Source: 9FT-COMBO-48-23 sp963754385
GTDB taxonomy: Bacteria > Chloroflexota > Dehalococcoidia > GIF9 > UBA5629
Assembly (NCBI GenBank): GCA_963754385.1
Contig: CAVWGE010000003.1
Coordinates: 186,001-250,000, forward strand
Direction of reading: 5' to 3'
DNA length: 64,000 bases
The position numbers were made by a program, and so were the translations under genes. Each line of letters starts with the position of its first letter. The first letter of the stretch is position 1. Shown here piece by piece: positions 43,270-51,216 of the stretch. The notes beneath the pieces are model-generated. The model ran no database searches and had not been told where the DNA came from. It saw nothing but the letters and a program-made list of their open reading frames with translations.

Positions 43270-44874
43270 ATGGCTATATCTAAAGAAGCATACAAAGTAC
43301 TAGAATCTATCGTCGGCTCTGAATATATTTCGAATGACCCGGCGACTTGTGAAGGTTATCGGTCTGGACCAGGAGGCTATGAGTCTGGCTTGGGATATGA
43401 ACGGGTGATGACCAAGATTCCTGGCTGTGTTATCATGCCTCGAACTACAGAAGAAGTTCAGAAAATAGTCAAAGTTTGCAATCGTTATAAAATTCCGTAT
43501 GTTCCGTATAGCACTGGATTTTACGGTCCCCGTTCTCATCCACATGTTTCTGATGCTTTGATTATAGACCTGAAGAGAATGGACGATTTTGAGATCGACG
43601 AAAGGCATCTCTACGCTGTTGTTGGTTCTGGAGTTATTTACTCGCAACTCCAAGAAGAGGCGATGAGAAGGGGGCTATATATTGTTATTGGTGGCGGCGG
43701 CGCGCAAGTGTCAGCTATTGCCAATATGATAGGTGATGGATGGTCACCCCTTAGCTACCGCGTTGGCTTACCCCATCGACGGATACTGGGTACAGAGCTC
43801 ATTTTACCTGATGGCGAACTGGTCAGACTAGGTTCACTAGCTTTCCAAGATGACTATCACTGGGGCGAAGGGCCGGGACCAGACCTCAGGGGACTGCTAC
43901 GAGGTTTTACCGGGCACAGAGGATTCCTCGGAATTGTAACTAAAATGGCTATAAAGCTCCTGCCGTTCCAGCCAGAAAGGCTTGAACCAACTGGCATCTC
44001 ACCAAATACCGCCCTACAGCTCCCCGAACATAGAGTAAAATGGATCAACTTTACTATGCCCAGCAAAGATTCCATGAGACAAGCCATGGTTGAGATGGCA
44101 AAAGCAGAGATAGGAGCCGGAGCCACTAAAGTACCAATATTCTGGCGCGCGATTGCCAGGGCAAAATCGAAGGAGGAATTCTGGGAACTATGGTCAAAGG
44201 AGAATGAAGAAAAAATCGCCAATTTCCATGTTCTCCGTGTATTGCTTATAGGATTCACTTCAGACGAGCAGCTTGAATACGAAGAGAAAGTATTGATGGA
44301 AATAACAGGTGAGCTCGGAGGAGAAGCACGACGCACCCGTCCGACCGACGAGTCCTGGTTTAAGAATGCAGACTCGGCCGGGATGTGGCTTATGTGTGGT
44401 GGGTACGTTTCCGTGGACTATGTCATAGAAACGGTCGAACACGCAATACCTCATGGGGAGAACTATGCTAAGCTGAAGAGGAACTATACGCCTCCGCTAA
44501 TGCCTGATTATGGTGACCCGGGTTGGTTCCAAAGTTTCGAGCTAGGTCATCAGGGCTATTCTGAGTTCCTTGTCTACTGGGACCCAGATGAAAATACTGA
44601 TGGGGTTGACCAGTTCTATCTGGAAACGTCTAAGGAAAATATAAGAAAGCGCTTCTATACCTCGCTCCTGGGTTCACACCAGCCCCTCTACTTGACAGGA
44701 CCTGCATACGGACCAAACTATCACAAATGGCTCTTGAAGATAAAGGACGAATTTGACCCGCAGTTCATCTGCCACCCACCTGTGCCTCTAAACCATGACG
44801 TATTTGTAGAGCGGGCTGAGTGGTTGAAGCCGCAAAAGGATTGGGAAAGCCCAGAATTACCTAAGGCGTTGTAA
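43270..44874 (+). CDS. FAD-linked oxidase, vanillyl-alcohol-oxidase/4-cresol-dehydrogenase-like
   Basis: 534 residues, longer than the first oxidase. CVIMPRTTEEVQKIVKVCNRYK (about 54-75) and PYVPYSTGFYG begin the FAD domain; NMIGDGWSPLSYRVGLPHRRILG (about 155-177) resembles the conserved segment of vanillyl-alcohol oxidase and 4-cresol dehydrogenase, as does RGFTGHRGFLGIVTKMAIKLLP (about 213-234). A His in the typical covalent-FAD position cannot be assigned by eye. It probably oxidises a phenolic side chain, sharing the Fe-S partner with the flavoprotein at 40485. It begins three bases after the previous stop. Confidence 0.82.
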   Translation: MAISKEAYKVLESIVGSEYISNDPATCEGYRSGPGGYESGLGYERVMTKIPGCVIMPRTTEEVQKIVKVCNRYKIPYVPYSTGFYGPRSHPHVSDALIIDLKRMDDFEIDERHLYAVVGSGVIYSQLQEEAMRRGLYIVIGGGGAQVSAIANMIGDGWSPLSYRVGLPHRRILGTELILPDGELVRLGSLAFQDDYHWGEGPGPDLRGLLRGFTGHRGFLGIVTKMAIKLLPFQPERLEPTGISPNTALQLPEHRVKWINFTMPSKDSMRQAMVEMAKAEIGAGATKVPIFWRAIARAKSKEEFWELWSKENEEKIANFHVLRVLLIGFTSDEQLEYEEKVLMEITGELGGEARRTRPTDESWFKNADSAGMWLMCGGYVSVDYVIETVEHAIPHGENYAKLKRNYTPPLMPDYGDPGWFQSFELGHQGYSEFLVYWDPDENTDGVDQFYLETSKENIRKRFYTSLLGSHQPLYLTGPAYGPNYHKWLLKIKDEFDPQFICHPPVPLNHDVFVERAEWLKPQKDWESPELPKAL

Positions 44875-44987
44875 TTCTGCTGATATGTAGAGGTATAACT
44901 ATCAGAAGGCCTGAATAATTACCAAGCGGCGGGAGGACCTTTGCCTTCTTGCATCGTTACGCCGGATGGAAACAGAGGAGACAACCA

Positions 44988-45248
44988 GTGGCTAAAACAG
45001 AGATGGTGTGTCCCTTTTCGAACAAGGTATGTGAGGAATGTGCCCTATACAGGGGTAGACATTATTATCTGTGTTTCTGCACAAAATACCGTGGGCATCT
45101 TGTTAAACCGGGAGAGGTCACCAAGGTGAATCTTCCATTCCTCCCAGGAGCAGGAACCAATTGGAAATTTGAAATGCCCTCAAAAATCCCAACCAGTGCC
45201 ATAGACCCCTTTGTCACCGACCACGAAAATCGTCAAAAAGATACCTAA
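44988..45248 (+). CDS. Small cysteine-rich protein of the oxidase locus
   Basis: 86 residues. I start at GTG 44988, because GAGGAG lies seven bases upstream; longer frames have no site. The N-terminal part has CPFSNKVCEECALYRGRHYY and LCFC: five Cys within about 25 residues (CPF, CEEC, CFC), a pattern of metal or Fe-S binding. The rest is basic and without motif. Not a family I can name. It follows the FAD oxidase by about 110 nt and may be a small electron carrier or an accessory for cluster assembly. Confidence 0.5.
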   Translation: MAKTEMVCPFSNKVCEECALYRGRHYYLCFCTKYRGHLVKPGEVTKVNLPFLPGAGTNWKFEMPSKIPTSAIDPFVTDHENRQKDT

Positions 45249-45655
45249 TAAGATAGGTTTAGCCTGAAAGCGCCTGTTCTAAAGGTGTGGGATTTTCTAT
45301 TCTACCCAGGGACACCAACTTCCTACAGCAAAAACGGGACATGTTAAAGATATACTCAGCAACATTCCTTACAGACAGATACCATCGCCGCCGATTATAG
45401 AAAAAGCCTGCTTTAGGTATTGACAATCATCACTAAATGTTACAAAATGTGTAGCGCCTAGATATACCAAGCATGCAAAAGTTACAGAAAATAAGACCCG
45501 GATAATACGCTATCATCTTGGCATATCGCGAGTTATTTATTTTAGGTCGAGAGGATTGGAAAAAATTAAAATCAATGGAGGTGCCAGACAAGGTCGATAC
45601 ATTGATAACGCAGCAAACTAAAGAGCGCAATACAGATTAAGGAGGTTAAAGAAAC
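45249..45655 (+). other. Noncoding leader region of the methyltransferase operon
   Basis: No gene is seen. A possible promoter is TTGACA (45420-45425), a 17-nt spacer and CAAAAT (45443-45448), about 210 nt before the corrinoid protein gene. The leader does not show a cobalamin riboswitch B12-box that I can recognise. The ribosome binding site AAGGAGG sits at the end. Confidence 0.3.
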
Positions 45656-46288
45656 ATGGCTAAAGATTTAGTTAGTACACTAGCTGATTTGAAGGAAAAA
45701 GAGGCACTTAAAATTGTCGAAGACAGGTTGAAGGTCGGTGAAGAGCCGCTCAAAATTCTGGAAGATGCCAGGAAAGCCATGGAAGTCGTGGGCAAGCGCT
45801 TCGCCAGCAGCGAGTATTTCATGCCTGACCTGGTATATTCCGGTGAGATAATGAGGGAAATAACAGATATAGTTAAGCCAAAGATGAGCAAGGCAGGGGA
45901 AATTAAGCGTCTGGGTAAGGTTGTCTTCGGCACTGTTGCCGGTGATATACATGACATAGGCAAGGATATTGTCGTCTTCATGCTTGATGTCAATGGCTTC
46001 GAGGTATATGACCTGGGAGTAGATGTCCCGGCACAGAAATTCGTGGAAAAGATAAAAGAGAGCGGTGCCCCTATCGTCGGCTTAAGTGGATTTTTAACAC
46101 TAGCTTTCGATTCCATGAAACAGACTGTAGACGCCATAAAAGCTGCCGGCTTACGAGACAAGGTAAAGGTCATGATTGGTGGCGGTCAGATGAGCGAGGA
46201 GGTAAGGAAATATACCGGCGCTGATGCCTACGGCCCAGATGCTATGGCAGGGGTGTCACTGGCCAAGAAATGGGCCGGCGCTAAGTAA
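45656..46288 (+). CDS. Corrinoid (B12-binding) methyltransferase subunit
   Basis: 210 residues. The helical cap (about 1-90; EKEALKIVEDRLKVGEEPLKI, then FFMP-like YFMPDLVYSGEIM) precedes a Rossmann cobalamin domain with GDIHDIGKDIVVFML (about 100-114). The His of DxHxxG is the lower cobalt ligand. VGLSGFLTLAFD and MIGGGQMSEE complete the site. It carries methyl groups between methyltransferase I and II, like MtaC, MtvC or OdmB. AAGGAGGTTAAAGAAAC precedes the ATG. First of five genes for methyl transfer. Confidence 0.92.
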   Translation: MAKDLVSTLADLKEKEALKIVEDRLKVGEEPLKILEDARKAMEVVGKRFASSEYFMPDLVYSGEIMREITDIVKPKMSKAGEIKRLGKVVFGTVAGDIHDIGKDIVVFMLDVNGFEVYDLGVDVPAQKFVEKIKESGAPIVGLSGFLTLAFDSMKQTVDAIKAAGLRDKVKVMIGGGQMSEEVRKYTGADAYGPDAMAGVSLAKKWAGAK

Positions 46289-46321
46289 GAATACTCGGCA
46301 GAGAATATGGAGGTAATAAAA

Positions 46322-47674
46322 ATGGATAAGAAATGGGAAGATATGTCACCAGATGAAAAACAAGAGGCTATGTTTCAAAGATTGCTTTCGCCGAAAGACC
46401 CCCAGGGGAATGACATTCCATTCCTAAGCCCCAAGGCGGAGAAAGCTTACAGAGAGAGAGTGGCCAGAATAAAAGACGCCGTCCAAATGAAGAAATTGCC
46501 GGATAGGGTGCCGGTCTATGTACTACCCAGCTGGTTCCCCGTTTATAATGCCGGATTTACCCCGCAAGAAGCAATGTATGACTATGGCAAGCTTAACACG
46601 GCTTTTAAAAAGTTCATGCTTGACTTCGACCCAGACAGTAATATGGGCAGCGTAATGCCCGGCCCGGGGAAATTCTTTGAAATTCTTGACTACAAGCTAT
46701 ACTCCTGGCCCGGACATGGGGTCCCACCTGAAAATTCGTACCAGTGCAACGAAGGCGAATATATGAAGGCGAATGAATATGACGCCCTGATTGAGGACCC
46801 ATCGAATTTCTTCAGCAGTACCTACTTCCCACGCGTATTTGGCGCCTTAGGGGGCCTGCAGATGCTCACTCCTCTCACCAGCACACTCGAAATGTATGGA
46901 GTTGCACTTAATTTCATACCCTTTGGTCTGCCACCCGTTCAAGCTACCCTTAAGGCCCTTATGGAAGCCGGTGGCGAGGCACTGAAATGGGTCGGTGCCA
47001 TCGGTGCCTTCGGTGGTGAGATGACAGCGTCAGGGTATCCGGGCACCTTTGCCGGATTTACCAAGGCACCTTTTGATGTAATCGGCGATACCCTCAGAGG
47101 GACCAGAGGAATAATGCTGGACATGTACCGCCAGCCAGAAAAACTTCTCGAAGCCATGGATAGGCTAACCCCAATCATGATTAAGATGGGTGTCGGCGCG
47201 GCACACATGAACGGAAACCCAATGGTATTCATGCCCCTGCATAAAGGCGCCGATGGTTTCCTCTCCGATGAGCAATTCAAGAAATTTTACTGGCCTACCT
47301 TTAGAAAAGTTATGATCGGCTTAATTAATGAGGGCTGTGTACCACTTCCTGCAGCTGAGGGCCATTGGACCACGCGTATGGATATTTTAAAGGACTTACC
47401 TAAGGGTAAGACTCTGTGGATGATCGACCAGAGCGACATGGCTAAGACGAAGAAAACGCTTGGCACCGTTGCCTGCCTTGCCGGTAACGTTCCCTCCGAC
47501 CTGTTGAAACTGGGTACAACCCAACAGGTAAAAGATTATGTAAAGAACCTTATAGACACTGCCGCTAAAGGCGGCGGTTATATAGTTTGCAACGGGGCAT
47601 TCTTCGACGAGGCAAAGCCGGAAAATGTCAAGGCTATGGTTGAATTCGCCAAGGAATACGGCGTATACAAATAG
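46322..47674 (+). CDS. Uroporphyrinogen decarboxylase-family methyltransferase (MT-I candidate)
   Basis: 450 residues of the UroD/MtaA superfamily, which in methyl-transfer loci move a methyl group to or from the adjacent corrinoid protein. Recognisable parts are VYVLPSWFPVYNAGFTP, LPAAEGHWTTRMDIL (His about 351) and CLAGNVPSDLLKLGTTQQV (about 386-404). In MtaA/MtbA the zinc Cys sits in a 'GCxxPxxTPxEN' segment; here the matching stretch is VCNGAFFDEAKPEN, so that Cys is displaced and zinc binding cannot be taken for granted. The start at 46322 follows GGAGGTAATAAAA; an upstream in-frame ATG (46307) is inside the ribosome binding site. Confidence 0.82.
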   Translation: MDKKWEDMSPDEKQEAMFQRLLSPKDPQGNDIPFLSPKAEKAYRERVARIKDAVQMKKLPDRVPVYVLPSWFPVYNAGFTPQEAMYDYGKLNTAFKKFMLDFDPDSNMGSVMPGPGKFFEILDYKLYSWPGHGVPPENSYQCNEGEYMKANEYDALIEDPSNFFSSTYFPRVFGALGGLQMLTPLTSTLEMYGVALNFIPFGLPPVQATLKALMEAGGEALKWVGAIGAFGGEMTASGYPGTFAGFTKAPFDVIGDTLRGTRGIMLDMYRQPEKLLEAMDRLTPIMIKMGVGAAHMNGNPMVFMPLHKGADGFLSDEQFKKFYWPTFRKVMIGLINEGCVPLPAAEGHWTTRMDILKDLPKGKTLWMIDQSDMAKTKKTLGTVACLAGNVPSDLLKLGTTQQVKDYVKNLIDTAAKGGGYIVCNGAFFDEAKPENVKAMVEFAKEYGVYK

Positions 47675-47720
47675 ATACTCGACGGGCTGAGATTATAATG
47701 GTGGAGGAGAGGCTGTGTAT

Positions 47721-47764
47721 CGGGGCCATGCTGATGGCAGGCTCTCGCCACTGGCGAGGCCCCG
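47721..47764 (+). promoter_or_regulatory. Nested stem ahead of the activation-domain gene
   Basis: CGGGGCC (47721-47727) pairs with GGCCCCG (47758-47764), enclosing CTCGCC-ACT-GGCGAG (47744-47758). The 3' end of the stem stops 12 nt before the ATG at 47777, which has only a weak Shine-Dalgarno, so the fold could limit ribosome access. Confidence 0.4.
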
Positions 47765-47776
47765 AAAGAGAAGTAT

Positions 47777-48466
47777 ATGCCTGTAGTTCGTGATATCCCC
47801 CTGAGCTTGAAGACCAAGGAGGTGCTGCGTCGTCAGGGATTCAGGGGGCATTCTAAAATCAGACCTGAGCTAAAAAACCTTATTTCTGAACTACTGGCCA
47901 GTGTCAAAAAGACTCACCTCCTGGAGCCAGCAGTGGCTTATGAATACTATAAGGTAACCGGGATGAGCCCCAGCCAGGTATCGCTTGAGGGTGATAAAGC
48001 GATGCAGGGCCCATTATTACACACAATCTTCCCGGAGGCAAAAGAGCTTGCCGTTGTGGTTTGTACCATCGGTCCCAAGCTGGAAAAACAGGTAACAGAC
48101 TACAGTAAAAGCGGCGAGACTTTGCGAGGCGCGCTTCTGGATGGCATCGGCAGCGCCGCCGTGGACATGCTGATTCCGGAAGCCTGCAGAATCATCGCCA
48201 GCAAGGCTTCGTCACGTGGACATCAGACAAGCAGCCCTGTCAGCCCGGGTTGGCCCGGTTTGCCCCTTACCGAGCAGTGGAACTTGTTTGAACTGGTCAA
48301 CACACAAGAAATCGGCGTGAGCCTGACCGCTTCAGGAGTAATGGTTCCCCGCAAATCAGTTTCCATGGTTATAGGCATAGGACCACAAATGGCAACGTGG
48401 ACACAAGCTGAAGTCTGTGCCCGCTGCAGCCTAAGGAAAACCTGTCCTTATAGGATTCAGGCATAA
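47777..48466 (+). CDS. MetH-activation-domain-like protein
   Basis: 229 residues resembling the vitamin B12-dependent methionine synthase activation domain: EPAVAYEYYKVTGMSP, AVVVCTIGPKLEKQV (about 93-107), RGALLDGIGSAAVDMLIPEA and the IGVSLTASGVMVPRKSVSMVIG core, where the Ser-x-Thr-rich strand would contact SAM. A C-terminal CARCSLRKTCPY (CxxCxxxxxC) could hold a cluster or zinc. Such proteins sit beside stand-alone corrinoid proteins and likely help reductive methylation of the cofactor. A weak ribosome binding site and a strong stem upstream suggest regulated translation. Confidence 0.8.
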   Translation: MPVVRDIPLSLKTKEVLRRQGFRGHSKIRPELKNLISELLASVKKTHLLEPAVAYEYYKVTGMSPSQVSLEGDKAMQGPLLHTIFPEAKELAVVVCTIGPKLEKQVTDYSKSGETLRGALLDGIGSAAVDMLIPEACRIIASKASSRGHQTSSPVSPGWPGLPLTEQWNLFELVNTQEIGVSLTASGVMVPRKSVSMVIGIGPQMATWTQAEVCARCSLRKTCPYRIQA

Positions 48467-48501
48467 GTAGAGCAACAGGATAAAGCCAAGGCAGAAAGAC
48501 A

Positions 48502-50352
48502 ATGACCGCTTGTACAACTGATTTTGAGCCTGTAGGTAGAAGAGGGGAATGTCAAAGTAACGAGTCCCTTCTGGCTTGTGCCCGCCGGCTCGGCGTGGGT
48601 ATCAATAGCGTATGTGGAGGCAAGGGAACATGCCACTCATGCAAAGTCCAAGTTCTAAGTGGCAGTGTCTCAAAACCAACGCCTAACGAACGGGAGACAT
48701 TTACATCCCAAGAGCTGAAGGAGGGATGGCGTCTAGCCTGTCAGACTTATCCTCTCAGTGATTGCAAATTGACCGTGCCACCCGAGTCGATGACCACCAC
48801 CCAGCGGGTACAGGTGGAAGGATTAGAGGTAAAAGTTCCTCCGGAGCCGTCTGTTCGAGCCTACCACATACAGATGGAAGCCCCATCTTTGTCGGCACCA
48901 GATGCTGATGCTGACCGCTTGCTCCAGGCGCTAAACCAGCAATACCAATTAAACTGCAACAAAATTGATATTAATGTCCTGCGCGTCCTTTCCACCCAAA
49001 TACGTTCTTGGAACTGGGAGTTCCAGGCTGTAGTCCGCAATGACGAAGTAATAACTCTCCTTCCCTGGCCAAGCCACCAACTGGGATTAGCCATAGACCT
49101 TGGTACCACCAAGATTGCCGGCTATCTGGTTAATCTGAGCAATGGCCTCACTTTGGCAGCAAAAGGGGTCATGAATCCCCAAATCAGCCACGGAGAGGAC
49201 ATCATCAGCCGTATTACCAGTGTCGTGCATTCGCCGGATGAGGGCGTACTGTTACAGAAGCTGGCTGCCGAAGCAATCAACGAGCTTTGTGCTGACCTGT
49301 GTGCCGAGGCTAACGCCAGCACAGAAGAAATTGTCGAGGCAGTAGTAGTCGGCAATACCGCCATGCACCACCTGTTCCTCAGTTTGACGGTAAGGCAACT
49401 GGCGCTGTCTCCATTTGTCCCTGCGGTTAGCAGGGCTTTGGACATTAAGGCTGGTGACCTGGGCTTGCATATTGCTCCAGGAGCATATGTGCATCTGCTG
49501 CCCAACATCGCCGGTTTCGTTGGTGCCGACCATGTAGCCATGTTGCTGGCAACAGAAGCATCGCTAACCAAAGGACCAATCGTGGCTCTGGACATTGGGA
49601 CTAATACCGAGGTTTCTCTAATACATGATGAGAGGATTACTTCCACCTCCTGTGCCTCCGGCCCGGCGTTCGAAGGCGGTCATATCAAATACGGTATGCG
49701 GGCAGCCACAGGGGCCATCGAACGTCTACGAATTGTCGATGGTACTGTCCAGTACCAGACGATTGACGGAGCACCACCCATCGGCATTTGCGGGTCTGGC
49801 ATACTAGATGCCCTATCCCAGCTTTATCTGGCTAAAGCCATTGATAAAGGCGGCAGGATAATGGACAATCACCCTCGTGTTCGTACCTACAAAGGGCAAC
49901 GCGAGTTTATCTTGGTTAGTAAGGAGGAACGAGGCGGAAAGTCAGCCATCACTATCACCCAGCACGATGTCAGAGAATTGCAACTGGCCAAGGCCGCCAT
50001 TCGCAGCGGCATTCAGGCGCTTCTAGAAGCCATCGACTGCCCCGAAGACAAAATTAAAAAGGTGATTATCGCCGGCGCCTTTGGTACCTACATTGATGTG
50101 GCCAGTGCGGTGACAATTGGCATGTTGCCATCGTTGCCTCTAAACCGCTTCCGGCAGGCAGGAAACGCTGCCGGCATGGGAGCCAAGATGGCATTGGTTT
50201 CGCTTACCAAGCGGGCTGAAGCGCAGGCTGTTGCCTCCCGAGTCAAGTACATTGAACTAGCCGGCGCTCCCGGCTTTGAACAGACCTTCATCCAGGCGAG
50301 TTACCTGGGACAATATAGAATTATAGACGGCAAAAGAAAGGAAATTGACTGA
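48502..50352 (+). CDS. Corrinoid protein reactivase, RACE/RamA-like (ASKHA, 2Fe-2S)
   Basis: 616 residues. The N-terminal [2Fe-2S] ferredoxin domain has CGGKGTCHSCKVQV with a later Cys (ACQTYP), then a linker and a DUF4445/ASKHA ATPase core: LAIDLGTTKIAGYLV (phosphate 1, about 197-211), VVGNTAMHHLFL, VALDIGTNTEVSL (about 362-374) and VIIAGAFGTYID near the end. It reduces the inactive Co(II) corrinoid to Co(I) using ATP. It overlaps the next gene by one base (TGATG), so the pair is translationally coupled. Confidence 0.92.
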   Translation: MTACTTDFEPVGRRGECQSNESLLACARRLGVGINSVCGGKGTCHSCKVQVLSGSVSKPTPNERETFTSQELKEGWRLACQTYPLSDCKLTVPPESMTTTQRVQVEGLEVKVPPEPSVRAYHIQMEAPSLSAPDADADRLLQALNQQYQLNCNKIDINVLRVLSTQIRSWNWEFQAVVRNDEVITLLPWPSHQLGLAIDLGTTKIAGYLVNLSNGLTLAAKGVMNPQISHGEDIISRITSVVHSPDEGVLLQKLAAEAINELCADLCAEANASTEEIVEAVVVGNTAMHHLFLSLTVRQLALSPFVPAVSRALDIKAGDLGLHIAPGAYVHLLPNIAGFVGADHVAMLLATEASLTKGPIVALDIGTNTEVSLIHDERITSTSCASGPAFEGGHIKYGMRAATGAIERLRIVDGTVQYQTIDGAPPIGICGSGILDALSQLYLAKAIDKGGRIMDNHPRVRTYKGQREFILVSKEERGGKSAITITQHDVRELQLAKAAIRSGIQALLEAIDCPEDKIKKVIIAGAFGTYIDVASAVTIGMLPSLPLNRFRQAGNAAGMGAKMALVSLTKRAEAQAVASRVKYIELAGAPGFEQTFIQASYLGQYRIIDGKRKEID

Positions 50353-51200
50353 TGGAAACGAGAGTGTCAAGCTCCACAAAAGAAGTAATCATTGGTGATA
50401 CCCAGCCCACAGTGCTTATCGGCGAGCGTATCAATCCTGCCGGTAAGAAAAAACTTCAAGAGTCTCTAAAGGCGGGCAACTTGGACATTGTCCGCAGCGA
50501 AGCCCTGGCTCAAGTGCAAGCCGGGGCGGACATTCTTGATGTCAACGTGGGTGCATTCGGCGTGGACGAGGTGACACTTCTCCCACAGGCAGTGCAGGCA
50601 GTGATGGACACAGTAGATATACCTTTATGCATTGACAGTAATAATCCGGCGGCTTTAGAAGCGGCCCTCAAAATCTACAAGGGTAAACCGCTTATCAACT
50701 CGGTTAGCGGTGAAGATGACTCCTTAGCCAGAGTTCTACCTATGGTAAAGGAATATGGAGCAACAGTCGTCGGTTTAGTTCAAGACGATGAGGGTATCCC
50801 GAAGGATGCAGGACGGAGGGTAAGCATTGCCCGTAAGATAGTGGAGCGTGCTGAGGCAGCCGGTATCGCTCGAGAGAATATAATCATTGATTGTTTGGTT
50901 TTCGCCATAGGAGCCGATACCAACTCTGGGCTGGCAGTCATAGAAGCCATTCATAGGATTAAGGCCGAACTGGGAGTGAACATAACAATGGGAGCCAGTA
51001 ATATCTCTTTTGGCTTACCCGACCGTGACTTGGTCAATAATGCCTTCCTAGCTATGGCTGTTGCCGCAGGCGCCACTTGTCTCATCACAGATGCAGCCAA
51101 GATGCGTCCGGCCATTGTGGCCACCGACCTCATCCTGGGTCGCGACAGACATGCCAGACGCTATATTGAGGCTTACCGGCAACGCCAGCAGCAGAAATAG
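50352..51200 (+). CDS. Methyltetrahydrofolate:corrinoid methyltransferase (AcsE/MtvA-like)
   Basis: 282 residues forming the pterin-binding TIM barrel: VLIGERINPAGKKKL (about 18-32), ADILDVNVGAFGVDEV (about 59-74), PLCIDSNNPAALEAAL (about 92-107), NSVSGED and ITMGASNISFGLPDR (about 212-226). These residues bind methyl-THF in AcsE and MtvA. In an O-demethylase it is methyltransferase II and transfers the methyl group from corrinoid to tetrahydrofolate, feeding the Wood-Ljungdahl methyl branch. Last gene of the plus-strand run; the next gene is convergent. Confidence 0.92.
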   Translation: METRVSSSTKEVIIGDTQPTVLIGERINPAGKKKLQESLKAGNLDIVRSEALAQVQAGADILDVNVGAFGVDEVTLLPQAVQAVMDTVDIPLCIDSNNPAALEAALKIYKGKPLINSVSGEDDSLARVLPMVKEYGATVVGLVQDDEGIPKDAGRRVSIARKIVERAEAAGIARENIIIDCLVFAIGADTNSGLAVIEAIHRIKAELGVNITMGASNISFGLPDRDLVNNAFLAMAVAAGATCLITDAAKMRPAIVATDLILGRDRHARRYIEAYRQRQQQK

Positions 51201-51216
51201 GCAGGGTAGCTAAAGC

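Noticed and set aside
45249..45655. Cobalamin riboswitch ahead of the corrinoid operon
   Set aside because: Looked for the B12-box and surrounding stems by eye and did not find them; a covariance model search would be needed to exclude it fully.
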